A stretch of DNA of 64,000 nt from Falsarthrobacter nasiphocae (GTDB taxonomy: Bacteria > Actinomycetota > Actinomycetes > Actinomycetales > Micrococcaceae), in assembly GCF_031456275.1 (NCBI RefSeq), contig NZ_JAVDUI010000001.1, positions 682,001-746,000 on the forward strand. The letters run 5' to 3'. Both the position numbers and the translations under genes were made by a program. The notes below the pieces were generated by a model, which saw only the letters and a list, made by a program, of their open reading frames with translations, had not been told where the DNA came from and searched no databases. Below, piece after piece: positions 9,280-17,933 of the stretch (its first letter is position 1; each line of letters starts with the position of its first letter).

Positions 9280-9744
9280 ATGAGCACCATTGACGCTCCC
9301 CGCTCGCGGCGCATCGCGCCCAAGTACACCCGGAACACGCAGGGCAAGGGCAACTTCGAGATGCTCGCATGGCTCTTCATGCGCCTCTCCGGCGCCGTCC
9401 TCGTGGTCCTCATCTTCGTCCACCTCTTCGTCAACCTCCTCGCAGGCGACGGCGTCCACGCCATCGACTTCGGGTTTGTTGCGGGCAAGTGGGCCAACCC
9501 CATCTGGCAGTTCTGGGACCTCGTCATGCTCTGGCTGGCCATGCTCCACGGCACCAACGGCGTCCGAACGATCATCAACGACTACGCCGAGAAGGACTCC
9601 ACCCGCCTCTGGCTGAAGACGGCCCTCTACCTCGCCGCCCTCGTGGTCATCGTCCTCGGAACCCTCGTGATCTTCACGTTTGACCCGTGCGTCGTCAACG
9701 GGCAGGGACAGCCCCTTCCGGGCTCGTTCTGCCCCTCCAAGTAG
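9280..9744 (+). CDS. sdhD: Succinate dehydrogenase hydrophobic membrane anchor subunit
   Basis: 154-residue second membrane anchor of complex II with three predicted helices. The segments MRLSGAVLVVLIFVHLFVNLL and MLHGTNGVRTIINDY are characteristic of actinobacterial SdhD and carry likely heme/quinone-site residues. It starts 3 nt after the sdhC stop, with GGAGG in the end of sdhC, and precedes sdhA by about 50 nt. The C-terminus has an unusual short tail with two Cys residues (FDPCVV and SFCPSK) predicted outside the last helix. Confidence 0.94.
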   Translation: MSTIDAPRSRRIAPKYTRNTQGKGNFEMLAWLFMRLSGAVLVVLIFVHLFVNLLAGDGVHAIDFGFVAGKWANPIWQFWDLVMLWLAMLHGTNGVRTIINDYAEKDSTRLWLKTALYLAALVVIVLGTLVIFTFDPCVVNGQGQPLPGSFCPSK

Positions 9745-9796
9745 TCACCAGCCGGCCTAGCGCATCAGCTGGTCGGCCAGAGAGAAGGCATTCAGA

Positions 9797-11572
9797 ATGC
9801 AGGTCCACAAGTATGACGTCGTCATCGTCGGCGCCGGCGGCGCGGGCATGCGCGCGGCCATCGAGTCCGGGCAGCGCGCCCGCACCGCCGTCCTGACGAA
9901 GCTCTACCCCACTCGCTCCCACACCGGCGCTGCCCAGGGCGGCATGTGCGCGGCACTCGCCAACGTCGAGGAGGACAACTGGGAGTGGCACACCTTCGAC
10001 ACGATCAAGGGCGGCGACTACCTCGTCGACCAGGACGCCGCCGAGGTCATGGCCAAGGAGGCCATCGACGCCGTCCTCGACCTTGAGAAGATGGGTCTCC
10101 CCTTCAACCGCACGCCCGAGGGGCGGATCGACCAGCGGCGCTTCGGCGGCCACACGCGCAACCACGGCGAGGCCGCCGTCCGCCGCGCGTGCTACGCAGC
10201 CGACCGCACGGGTCACATGATCCTCCAGACCCTCTACCAGAACTGCGTCAAGCACAACGTCGAGTTCTACAACGAGTACTACGTCCTCGACCTCCTCATG
10301 GTGGACGAGCGCCAGGAGGACGGCTCCGTCCAGAAGCGCGTCGCCGGCGTCGTCTCCTACGACCTCGCCTCCGGCGAGCTCCACGTCTTCCAGGCCAAGT
10401 CCGTCGTGTTCGCCTCCGGCGGCGCCGGCAAGGTCTTCAAGACCACCTCGAACGCGCACACGCTGACGGGCGACGGCATGGCCATCGCCTTCCGCCAGGG
10501 CCTGCCGCTCGAGGACATGGAGTTCTTCCAGTTCCACCCGACCGGCCTGGCCGGCCTCGGCATCCTCCTCTCCGAGGCTGCTCGCGGCGAGGGCGGCATC
10601 CTCCGCAACGCGGACGGCGAGCGCTTCATGGAGCGCTACGCCCCCACCATCAAGGACCTCGCCCCGCGCGACATCGTGGCGCGTTCCATGGCCAACGAGG
10701 TCCGCGAGGGACGCGGTGCGGGCCCGAACAAGGACTACGTCCTCCTCGACCTGACGCACCTCGAGCCGAGCCACATCGACGAGAAGCTCCCGGACATCAC
10801 GGAGTTCGCTCGCACCTACCTCGGCGTCGAGCCCTACACGGAGCCGGTCCCCGTCTTCCCGACGGCCCACTACGCCATGGGCGGCATCCCGACGAACATC
10901 AAGGCCGAGGTCCTCCAGGACAACGACACGGTCGTCCCGGGACTCTACGCCGCCGGTGAGGTCGCGTGCGTGTCCGTCCACGGCTCCAACCGCCTGGGCA
11001 CCAACTCGCTCCTCGACATCAACGTCTTCGGCAAGCGCGCCGGCATCAACGCCGCCGAGTACGCCAAGACGGCCGAGTTCGTCGAGATCCCCGAGAACCC
11101 GACGGCCTTCGTCGAGAACCAGATCGCCATGCTCCGCGCATCCACCGGCACGGAGAAGGTCGCGGTGCTCCGCAAGGAGCTCCAGGACACGATGGACGCC
11201 GACATGCAGGTGTTCCGCTCCGAGGAGACGATCCGCCGGGCCCTCGACAAGATCGAGGAGCTGCGGACCCGCTACCGCCAGATCGCCATCCAGGACAAGG
11301 GCAAGCGCTTCAACCTGGACCTCCTCGAGGCCATCGAGCTCGGCTTCCTCCTGGACCTCGCCGAGGTCATGACCGTCTCCGCACTGCACCGCAAGGAGTC
11401 CCGCGGCGGGCACTTCCGCGAGGACTACCCGAACCGCGACGACGAGAACTTCATGAAGCACACGATGGTCTACCGCGATGAGACCTCCGAGATGGAGGGC
11501 ATCAAGGGCATCCGCTTCGACACCAAGCCGGTGATCTTCACCCGTTACGAGCCGATGGAGCGTAAGTACTGA
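9797..11572 (+). CDS. sdhA: Succinate dehydrogenase flavoprotein subunit
   Basis: 591-residue catalytic subunit that oxidises succinate to fumarate. The dinucleotide-binding motif VIVGAGGAGMRAA is at residues 9-21; His42 in RSHTGAAQGG is the expected covalent FAD attachment site. Active-site segments FHPTGLAGLGIL, EAARGEGGIL and HGSNRLGTNSLLD are present, and the C-terminal domain holds SRGGHFREDYP. Length and motifs are complete. It shares one base with sdhB (TGATG), consistent with coupled translation. Confidence 0.97.
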   Translation: MQVHKYDVVIVGAGGAGMRAAIESGQRARTAVLTKLYPTRSHTGAAQGGMCAALANVEEDNWEWHTFDTIKGGDYLVDQDAAEVMAKEAIDAVLDLEKMGLPFNRTPEGRIDQRRFGGHTRNHGEAAVRRACYAADRTGHMILQTLYQNCVKHNVEFYNEYYVLDLLMVDERQEDGSVQKRVAGVVSYDLASGELHVFQAKSVVFASGGAGKVFKTTSNAHTLTGDGMAIAFRQGLPLEDMEFFQFHPTGLAGLGILLSEAARGEGGILRNADGERFMERYAPTIKDLAPRDIVARSMANEVREGRGAGPNKDYVLLDLTHLEPSHIDEKLPDITEFARTYLGVEPYTEPVPVFPTAHYAMGGIPTNIKAEVLQDNDTVVPGLYAAGEVACVSVHGSNRLGTNSLLDINVFGKRAGINAAEYAKTAEFVEIPENPTAFVENQIAMLRASTGTEKVAVLRKELQDTMDADMQVFRSEETIRRALDKIEELRTRYRQIAIQDKGKRFNLDLLEAIELGFLLDLAEVMTVSALHRKESRGGHFREDYPNRDDENFMKHTMVYRDETSEMEGIKGIRFDTKPVIFTRYEPMERKY

Positions 11573-12354
11573 TGAGCCACGTTGAAGCAGCTGAGCCTGC
11601 GAGCAAGATCGACCTCGCGGCGTCGACGGGCGGCGGAGAGATCCCCACGTTCGACATCACGCTCCGCGTGCGCCGCTACAACCCGGAGTTCTCGGACGAG
11701 GCCACCTGGCAGGACTACTCCCTGACCATGTACGGCACCGACCGCGTCCTCGACGCCCTCCACAAGGCCAAGTGGGACGAGGACGGCTCGCTGTCCTTCC
11801 GCCGCTCCTGCGCCCACGGCGTCTGCGGCTCCGATGCGATGCGCATCAACGGCCGCAACCGCCTCGCGTGCAAGACGCTCCTGAAGGACCTGGACACGAG
11901 CAAGCCCATCATCGTCGAGCCCATCAAGGGCCTGCCGGTGGAGAAGGACCTCATCGTGGACATGGAGCCGTTCTTCCAGTCCTACCGCGAGATCATGCCG
12001 TTCCTCATCAACAAGGATGCGGCGCCCACGAAGGAGCGCCTCCAGTCCGCCGAGGACCGCGCACGGTTCGACGACACGACCAAGTGCATCCTCTGCGCCG
12101 CGTGCACGTCCTCGTGCCCGGTGTTCTGGACGGACGGGCAGTACTTCGGCCCGGCCGCCATCGTCAACGCGCACCGATTCATCTTCGACTCCCGCGACGA
12201 CGCCGGCGACATGCGCCTCGAGATCCTCAACGACAAGGAAGGCGTGTGGCGCTGCCGCACCACCTTCAACTGCTCCGAGGCCTGCCCCCGCGGCATCCAG
12301 GTCACGAAGGCCATCGCCGAGGTCAAGCAGGCGATCCTCACGCGCAGCATGTAG
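11572..12354 (+). CDS. sdhB: Succinate dehydrogenase iron-sulfur subunit
   Basis: 260-residue subunit carrying electrons from FAD to quinone. Cluster ligands are visible: SCAHGVCGSD for the [2Fe-2S] centre (an Asp at the third position, as in many SdhB proteins), CILCAACTSSCP for [4Fe-4S], and CRTTFNCSEACP for the third cluster. It begins inside the sdhA stop codon and ends the operon; a strong hairpin follows 22 nt later. Confidence 0.96.
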   Translation: MSHVEAAEPASKIDLAASTGGGEIPTFDITLRVRRYNPEFSDEATWQDYSLTMYGTDRVLDALHKAKWDEDGSLSFRRSCAHGVCGSDAMRINGRNRLACKTLLKDLDTSKPIIVEPIKGLPVEKDLIVDMEPFFQSYREIMPFLINKDAAPTKERLQSAEDRARFDDTTKCILCAACTSSCPVFWTDGQYFGPAAIVNAHRFIFDSRDDAGDMRLEILNDKEGVWRCRTTFNCSEACPRGIQVTKAIAEVKQAILTRSM

Positions 12355-12375
12355 CACCCGTCCCCAGACGGCCTC

Positions 12376-12429
12376 GACGCCCCTGCCACCCGGTTCTCGG
12401 ACCGCGGCGGCAGGGGCGTCGTCGTTTTC
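12376..12429 (+). terminator. sdh operon terminator
   Basis: A perfect 12-bp inverted repeat, GACGCCCCTGCC (12376-12387) and GGCAGGGGCGTC (12409-12420), with a 21-nt loop is followed by a short T-rich run (GTCGTTTT). It lies just after sdhB. Confidence 0.8.
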
Positions 12430-12490
12430 CCGTTCCCCGCTCCCCCGCCCCGGGGTAGGCTGACAGCATCCCCCAGCCGAAGGAGCCCCC

Positions 12491-12886
12491 ATGTCCCGCG
12501 TTGTCCACTTCGAAATTCATGCCGACAACCCCGAGCGGGCGGTGGCCTTCTACCGTGACGCGTTCGGGTGGACCGTCGAGGACTGGAGCGAGTTCGCCGG
12601 CATGCCGTACTTCGGCGTCAAGACGGGCGAGGAGGGCACCATGGGCATCGACGGCGCCATCATGCAGCGCCAAGCGCCCCTGGACGGCATTGGAGCACCC
12701 GTCAACGGCGCCGTCCTCACCCTGGGCGTGGAGGACTTCGACGCGGCCGCCACCCGCATCCTCGATGCCGGCGGTAGTGTTGCTCTGGAGAAGTACGCCC
12801 TCCCGGGCATGGCCTGGCAAGGGTATTTTCACGACACCGAGAACAACGTGTTCGGCATCCACCAGCCGGACCCAGAAGCGAAGTAG
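12491..12886 (+). CDS. VOC-superfamily (glyoxalase-fold) protein
   Basis: 131-residue vicinal-oxygen-chelate protein with the two beta-alpha-beta-beta-beta modules of the glyoxalase/bleomycin-resistance family. It starts HFEIHADNPERAVAFYRDAFGW and has the C-terminal half GYFHDTENNVFGIHQ with a likely metal-ligand Glu or His. AAGGAG precedes the ATG by 6 nt. It is probably co-transcribed with the DinB-fold gene 12 nt downstream. Members cover lyases, dioxygenases and binding proteins, so function is open. Confidence 0.85.
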   Translation: MSRVVHFEIHADNPERAVAFYRDAFGWTVEDWSEFAGMPYFGVKTGEEGTMGIDGAIMQRQAPLDGIGAPVNGAVLTLGVEDFDAAATRILDAGGSVALEKYALPGMAWQGYFHDTENNVFGIHQPDPEAK

Positions 12887-12898
12887 GAGAAGACCCCG

Positions 12899-13534
12899 AT
12901 GGCTAATCCCGATGTCATGTGGCCGCGCGTCATCAAGGAGCGCGAGGCACTGGCCGAGGACCTCGCCGGCCTCACGAACGCCCAGTGGGCCACCCGCTCG
13001 CTCTGCAGCAAGTGGACGGTCCAGAATCTCGTGGTTCACCTCATCAGCGGCTTCCAGGTGACGAAGAAGGAGGCCGTGCTCGCGCTGGTGCGCCACGGCT
13101 TCAACTTCTCCCAGCTCAACGACACCGTCGTCTCCTCCGGCACGCACGTCCCGCCGTCCACGACGCTCGAGCAGTACCGCGCCGCCATGGGCCGCGAGTC
13201 CGACACGTTCAAGCCCGAGGACGCCCTCGCCGAGATCATGATTCACTCGGCCGACATCCGGATCCCCCTGGGCCTCGAGTACGAGCCGTCCAAGGACAAC
13301 CTCTTCAGCCTCGCGGCCTCCGTGTCCAAGCGGCCCCACTCAAAGCGCCTCCGCGATCTTCGCAAGGGCCTGCGCTTCACGGCGACGGATCAGCCGTGGT
13401 CCCTCGGCTCCAAGGGCCCTGAGGTCAAGGGCCCCATGCTCCCCCTCCTGCTGGCCCTGTGCGGCCGGGAGGCGGGCCTGGAGCAGCTTGAGGGCGATGG
13501 CCTCACCGCCTTCCGCGCCCGTTTCTCGCACTGA
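12899..13534 (+). CDS. Maleylpyruvate-isomerase-family (DinB-fold) protein
   Basis: 211-residue protein of the mycothiol-dependent maleylpyruvate isomerase / TIGR03083 group. The N-terminal four-helix DinB-like domain shows the usual sequence WPRVIKEREALAEDLAGLTNAQWATRSLCSKWTVQNLVVHL, with His candidates for metal binding at NLVVHL and EIMIHSADI. Mycothiol-linked members of this family are typical of Actinobacteria. It follows the VOC gene closely. Actual isomerase activity is not established by the sequence. Confidence 0.8.
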   Translation: MANPDVMWPRVIKEREALAEDLAGLTNAQWATRSLCSKWTVQNLVVHLISGFQVTKKEAVLALVRHGFNFSQLNDTVVSSGTHVPPSTTLEQYRAAMGRESDTFKPEDALAEIMIHSADIRIPLGLEYEPSKDNLFSLAASVSKRPHSKRLRDLRKGLRFTATDQPWSLGSKGPEVKGPMLPLLLALCGREAGLEQLEGDGLTAFRARFSH

Positions 13535-13563
13535 CTCACGCGGGCGCTCTTGCCCGCCAAACG

Positions 13564-13603
13564 GAAAGGCCGCCCACCCCGTCAACGGGGCGGGCGGCCT
13601 TTC
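13564..13603. terminator. Bidirectional terminator between convergent genes
   Basis: GAAAGGCCGCCC (13564-13575) pairs perfectly with GGGCGGCCTTTC (13592-13603), and the interior adds CCCC/GGGG. The A-rich and T-rich flanks serve both strands, matching its place between the DinB-fold gene (+) and the YihY gene (-). Confidence 0.85.
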
Positions 13604-13629
13604 TCGCGCTGTGCGAGCTGACCCGTGCG

Positions 13630-14805
13630 TCAGGACGCCTGAAGGTCGCGCTTGCCTGTCTTGGCCCGCCGCAGCAGCGACGGCTTGTGCGGGTCCAGGT
13701 GGCTCTCTCGGCGCAGCTCCTCGTCCGAGTGCAGCACGCGCCCCACGGCCGTGGACAGCAGGTACACCTGGCTCAGGAAGTAGAACCAGATGAACAGGCC
13801 GAGGATGACCGCGAACGGCGCCAGGAGCGGGTTCTTCGTGGCCCCGCTGAGGATCTGGGCGGAGAAGAGGCGCAGGAGCGTGGAGCCGAGACCCGCGATG
13901 AGCGCGGAGACGACGACGGCCTTGCGGGACATCTTGATGCCGGATGCCACGCGGAAGAGAATGTACGCGACCACCGCGTCGAGGGCGAGCATGACCACGA
14001 AGCCGGCCACCTGGATGACGAGCCGGGCAAACCCGGAGTCCAGCCGCAGCCAGTCCATGATCATCTGGGTCAGCCCGGTGAAGATGGAGCCGACCGCTGT
14101 CGTGAGGATGAGAGCCACGCCGAGGAGAAGCAGGGTGCCGAGGTCACGGGCCTTGAGGACGGGGAAGCTCAGCTTGATCGGAGGCAGCCCGAACACCCCG
14201 CGCATGCCCTCGCGGAGCCCGTTGATCCAGCCGAGCGCGGTGACGAGGGTCGTGGCGATGGAGATGGCGAGGGCCAGGCTGTAGCCGCCCTTCGCGTTGT
14301 CGAACAGGTCTTCCTTGGTGGCGAGGCCGCCGTTGCCCGTGTCGATGAGGTTGGGCACCGTCTTGGAGACCGACTCGACAACCAGGTCCTGCAGGGCCGT
14401 GTTGCCCGCGGCGAGGAGGCCCAGGATGGAGAACCCGGCCACGAGGAGGGCCGCCACGGAGAAGAACATGTTGTAGGCGCTGCCTGCGGCCATGAGGGGA
14501 CCATGCCGCTGGGAGTACAGCGTCCAGGAGCGCATGGGCTTGGACTGGTTGAGGCGGGCGAGAAAGAGCTTGAGCGTGGGCCCGAGCGTGGACGTCCCGT
14601 CCCGCTTCGCCTTGGACAGCTCCGCCTTGCGCTCGAGCACCTCCACATTGAGCTGTGCGGGGTCCAGCGGGGTGGGGCTTGTCTGCTCCGCCTTCTCTTG
14701 GACGGGGTAGGTCTTTCTATCGCTGCGCAGCCTGCGAGTTCGTGGCAAGGGGGATCTCTTCTCGATGGGCCCAACGGGCGTCGGGGAGTTGCTGGTACAG
14801 ACCAA
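13630..14805 (-). CDS. YihY/BrkB-family inner-membrane protein
   Basis: Polytopic membrane protein of the YihY/virulence factor BrkB family (PF03631). Family segments MRSWTLYSQRHGPLMAAGSAYNMFFSVAALLVAGFS, ALGWINGLREGMRGVFG and the final FIWFYFLSQVYLLSTAVGRVL are present, with six or so helices. The annotated TTG start would overlap the upstream ligase gene by about 89 nt; a later TTG near 14748 or a GTG near residue 42 is at least as likely, since no ribosome site distinguishes them. The function of the family is unresolved, despite old RNase BN labels. Confidence 0.85.
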   Translation of the reverse strand: MVCTSNSPTPVGPIEKRSPLPRTRRLRSDRKTYPVQEKAEQTSPTPLDPAQLNVEVLERKAELSKAKRDGTSTLGPTLKLFLARLNQSKPMRSWTLYSQRHGPLMAAGSAYNMFFSVAALLVAGFSILGLLAAGNTALQDLVVESVSKTVPNLIDTGNGGLATKEDLFDNAKGGYSLALAISIATTLVTALGWINGLREGMRGVFGLPPIKLSFPVLKARDLGTLLLLGVALILTTAVGSIFTGLTQMIMDWLRLDSGFARLVIQVAGFVVMLALDAVVAYILFRVASGIKMSRKAVVVSALIAGLGSTLLRLFSAQILSGATKNPLLAPFAVILGLFIWFYFLSQVYLLSTAVGRVLHSDEELRRESHLDPHKPSLLRRAKTGKRDLQAS

Positions 14806-15370
14806 TGCTAGTCACTGTGAACGCGTCGGCGAAGTCTGAGTGTGCCGCGGCCAGGTCCCTGAGCTGTGTCTCCGTGCCAGGGTGGAGGAGGGTCACGTGG
14901 GGCACGAACGGGAAGGCCGGCTCGAACGCGAGCGGCCCCGATCGCATCTCCTCGGCAAGGTCCTGCAGCGCGTCCTGCCCCCGCGTCACGGACAGGTAGG
15001 TGACCGGGGAGACTGGCAGGAACGTCTGGGCGGGCCCGAGCTCCACGCGGAACGGCTCGTGCCGCGCAGCCACGGCCCGGACGTGCCGCTCCACGTCAGC
15101 CCATTCGTGCCAGCACGCGGCGAGCGAGACGAGGGTGATGTGCGGCGGGATGCCCGCCTCGGGGCCCGGGTAGGCGCACTTGATCGCGCGGATTCGCTCC
15201 GTGAGGCGCTCGGGCAGGGAGATGACGACGCCGACGGTCACCGCCGGGCGGCACCCCGCCCCAGCGTTCGGCACGGCGAGGTGGGCGTGCCCCTGGGCCT
15301 GGGCAGCGCTCGACGCGGGGAGCCCCTGTTCCGGGGCCCCACCCTCGCGGCGCGCGCTCTCCTGACCCAT
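14717..15370 (-). CDS. 2'-5' RNA ligase / 2H phosphoesterase-fold protein
   Basis: 217-residue member of the 2H phosphoesterase superfamily. Both catalytic H-x-T motifs are intact: PPHITLVS and VPHVTLLH. The first 40 residues are a low-complexity Ala/Gly/Gln segment with no counterpart in the fold, so translation might begin later, at the GTG before TVGVVISLPERL. It starts 11 nt after the trpS stop and its 3' end overlaps the YihY reading frame. Activity (ligase or cyclic phosphodiesterase) cannot be told from sequence. Confidence 0.82.
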   Translation of the reverse strand: MGQESARREGGAPEQGLPASSAAQAQGHAHLAVPNAGAGCRPAVTVGVVISLPERLTERIRAIKCAYPGPEAGIPPHITLVSLAACWHEWADVERHVRAVAARHEPFRVELGPAQTFLPVSPVTYLSVTRGQDALQDLAEEMRSGPLAFEPAFPFVPHVTLLHPGTETQLRDLAAAHSDFADAFTVTSIGLYQQLPDARWAHREEIPLATNSQAAQR

Positions 15371-15381
15371 GCGGCGAGCGG

Positions 15382-16389
15382 CTAGCCCCGGCGCAGGAGG
15401 CCGACGGCCGAGTAGACGGCGTCGAGGGTCTCTGTGGCTGTGGCGCGGGCGCGGTCCCGGCCCTGGGCGAGGATGCGGTCCATCTCGGCCGGGTCCGCGA
15501 GAAGCTCTTTGGCGCGCTCGCGCACGGGCCCGACCTCGGCGACCACGGCTTCGGCCACCGCCACCTTGAGGTGCCCGTACATCTTGCCCGCGAACTGCTC
15601 CTCGAGCGCCGGGAGGGGGGTGCCCGTGACCGTGGAGAGGATGTCGAGGAGGGACGAGACGCCGGGCTTCTCCTCGCGGTCAAAGCGGATCTCGGACCCG
15701 GCGTCCGTCACGGCGGACTTGATGCGCTTGGCGATGACCGCGTCCTCGTCGAGAATGTCGATCCGGCCGGCCGGGCTGGGCGCGGACTTGGACATCTTGG
15801 ACGTGGGGTTCTGGAGGTCGTAGATCCGGGCGCCCGTCACGGGGATGGACGGCTCGGGGACCTTGAACACCTCGCCGAAGCGGTGGTTGAAGCGCTGCGC
15901 GAGATCCCGTGTCAGCTCGACGTGCTGCTTCTGGTCATCCCCGACCGGGACCCGGTCCGGCTGGTAGAGCAGGATGTCGGCGGCCATGAGGATCGGGTAG
16001 GTGAACAGGCCCACGTTGGCCGCCTCGGTTCCGCCCTTGGCCGTCTTGTCCTTGAACTGGGTCATGCGGGACGCCTCGCCGAAGCCCGTCTGCGTGGAGA
16101 GGACCCACATGAGCTCGGCGTGCTCCGGGACGTGGGACTGCACGAAGAGGACGGTCTTCTCCGGCGAGATGCCGCCCGCAATGTACTGCGCCGCCGTGGT
16201 GCGGGTGCGCTGCGCGAGCGTGGCCGGGTCAAACGACGACGTCAGTGCGTGCAGGTCCGGGATGAAGAAGAAGTTCTCCTGGCTCTCCTGGCTGGCCACC
16301 CACGGCTTGAGGGCGCCGAGGTAGTTGCCGAGGTGCAGCGAGTCAGCACTCGGCTGCATGCCGGAGAGGACGCGAGGCTTCTGGTTCAT
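15382..16389 (-). CDS. trpS: Tryptophanyl-tRNA synthetase
   Basis: 335-residue class I synthetase charging tRNA-Trp. The HIGH-type motif is in SADSLHLGNYLGALKPW near residue 20 and the KMSKS loop is NPTSKMSKSAPSP. The tryptophan-binding segments YPILMAADILLYQPDRVPVGDDQKQHVELTRDLA are conserved. Length is normal for a bacterial TrpS. It sits between exonuclease III and the RNA-ligase-like gene, all on the minus strand with short gaps. Confidence 0.96.
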   Translation of the reverse strand: MNQKPRVLSGMQPSADSLHLGNYLGALKPWVASQESQENFFFIPDLHALTSSFDPATLAQRTRTTAAQYIAGGISPEKTVLFVQSHVPEHAELMWVLSTQTGFGEASRMTQFKDKTAKGGTEAANVGLFTYPILMAADILLYQPDRVPVGDDQKQHVELTRDLAQRFNHRFGEVFKVPEPSIPVTGARIYDLQNPTSKMSKSAPSPAGRIDILDEDAVIAKRIKSAVTDAGSEIRFDREEKPGVSSLLDILSTVTGTPLPALEEQFAGKMYGHLKVAVAEAVVAEVGPVRERAKELLADPAEMDRILAQGRDRARATATETLDAVYSAVGLLRRG

Positions 16390-16420
16390 CTGGGGGTCCT
16401 TCAGGTCTGTGTGCGTTGGG

Positions 16421-17374
16421 TCAGAATCGGTAGTCGACGACGAGGGGCGCGTGGTCGGTGAACCGCGTGTCCCACCGGGCGCCGCGGTCCACGGCGAAGC
16501 GGAGGGCGCGGTCCGCGAGGTCGGCAGACGCCATGTGGTAGTCGATGCGCCACCCGACGTTGTTGTCGAACGCCTGGCCGCGCTGCGACCACCACGTGTA
16601 GGGACCCTCGACGTCCCCGGCGAGGCGGCGGACGACGTCGTGGTAGCCGAGCTCGCCGAAGAAGCGGTCGAAGTACGCGCGCTCCTCGGGGAGGAAGCCC
16701 GCCTTCTTGCGGTTGGCGCGCCAGTTCTTGATGTCGAGCTCGGTGTGGCCCACGTTGAGGTCTCCGACGACGAGCGCGTTGTCCGCGTCGGCCGCGAGCT
16801 CCGGAAGGCGCGCGACCATGGCGTCGAGGAAGCGGTACTTGTCCACCTGCTTGGGGGTGTCGACCTCGCCCGAGTGGACGTAGGCGCTCACCACGGTGAG
16901 GGTCTGCCCGCCCACCGTGAAGTCGGCCTCGACCCAGCGCCCCGAGGCGTCGAAGTAGGAGTCCCCCACGCCCACGCGCGTGGCCGTGGGCTCCGTGCGG
17001 GACAGGATGGCGACGCCGGCGCGCCCCTTGTCCTGGGCCTCCGCGTGGAGGATGTGCCAGCCGTCGGCGAGGTACTCGCGGACGATCGAGTCCGGCGCGC
17101 GGACCTCCTGCAGGGCAAGGATGTCCACGTCACGGTTCTCAAGCCAGTACGGCATGCCCTTGCGCCACGCGGCCCGGAGCCCGTTGACGTTGACGCTCGC
17201 GATGCGCAGGGCACCCGCGTCCTTCGGCAGCGCGTCCGGGGCGGCCTGGACGGTGACGGGGTCCACGTCCTCGAGCGTCAGATCCTTGGCGGCCTTGCCG
17301 TTCGCGCCGATGCGCGGGGCGACGCAGGGGCGCTTCGGGGAGGGCGCGGGCTGGTTCGTCATCTCGGAAGTCAC
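16421..17374 (-). CDS. xth: Exodeoxyribonuclease III (AP endonuclease)
   Basis: 317-residue EEP-family nuclease for base-excision repair. Catalytic motifs are clear: SVNVNGLR, LQEVRAPD, GDLNVGH, RIDYHMAS and the terminal DHAPLVVDY. About 50 hydrophilic residues precede the domain (ending in DALPKDAG), longer than usual; GTG at 17374 and ATG at 17362 are both possible starts. It begins 10 nt after the stop of the small membrane-protein gene and ends about 30 nt before trpS, suggesting a shared transcript. Confidence 0.92.
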   Translation of the reverse strand: MTSEMTNQPAPSPKRPCVAPRIGANGKAAKDLTLEDVDPVTVQAAPDALPKDAGALRIASVNVNGLRAAWRKGMPYWLENRDVDILALQEVRAPDSIVREYLADGWHILHAEAQDKGRAGVAILSRTEPTATRVGVGDSYFDASGRWVEADFTVGGQTLTVVSAYVHSGEVDTPKQVDKYRFLDAMVARLPELAADADNALVVGDLNVGHTELDIKNWRANRKKAGFLPEERAYFDRFFGELGYHDVVRRLAGDVEGPYTWWSQRGQAFDNNVGWRIDYHMASADLADRALRFAVDRGARWDTRFTDHAPLVVDYRF

Positions 17375-17384
17375 AGCGTCAACC

Positions 17385-17933
17385 CTAGAGGACCGTGCCC
17401 GTGATGGTCTCGGAGGAGCCGCGCCTGCGGTCCGGCCGAATCATGTCCCGGGCGTTGCTCGCGGTGATCTCGATGGTCTCGAGAGCGCGCTCGATCACGT
17501 CCTCGTCCGCAGCCGCGCCCTTGGCGCGCTCGTCCGCGATGACGCGCTTCTGGACCTCGACGATCTTGAAGCTGTGGTCGAGCTTCTCGTCGAGCAGCGA
17601 GTCCCGCTCCCCCACGACGCTCGTGCCGGCGGCCGGGGCCCGGCCCGCGCGCTGCCGCGAGAGCTCTTCCTGAGCCGAGTCCAGGGCGGCCCCCGCCTTC
17701 TTCGCGGCAGCCCGGAGCGTGAAGACGAGGAAGGCGAAGATCGCGAGCCAGCCGCCGAAGATGATGGCCACGAGCCAGCCGATGAACGTACTGCTGTTCG
17801 CGGCGAAGACGATCGCCACGAGGAACACCACGACCATGATGGCGAAGAGCACGCTGCTCATCCGAAGCGTCAGCCCCGCCGTGCGCGGGTGAGCGGAGCG
17901 GGCCTGCGGCCCCGGTGCGAGTGGAGTGGTCAC
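17385..17933 (-). CDS. Membrane protein of unknown function
   Basis: 182-residue protein with two adjacent hydrophobic segments (roughly residues 27-44 and 51-70), then a charged, probably helical cytoplasmic region (RAAAKKAGAALDSAQEELSRQR, DEKLDHSFKIVEVQKRVIADERAK). I do not recognise a named domain. Its GTG start touches the folD stop (TAAGTG), so it is translated right after folD and before exonuclease III. Conserved placement there would suggest a housekeeping role, but none can be assigned. Confidence 0.75.
   Translation of the reverse strand: MTTPLAPGPQARSAHPRTAGLTLRMSSVLFAIMVVVFLVAIVFAANSSTFIGWLVAIIFGGWLAIFAFLVFTLRAAAKKAGAALDSAQEELSRQRAGRAPAAGTSVVGERDSLLDEKLDHSFKIVEVQKRVIADERAKGAAADEDVIERALETIEITASNARDMIRPDRRRGSSETITGTVL

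Noticed and set aside
14748-14805. Firm TTG start for the YihY gene at 14805
   Set aside because: It forces a long overlap with the RNA-ligase-like gene and has no ribosome site; retained only as an outer limit.
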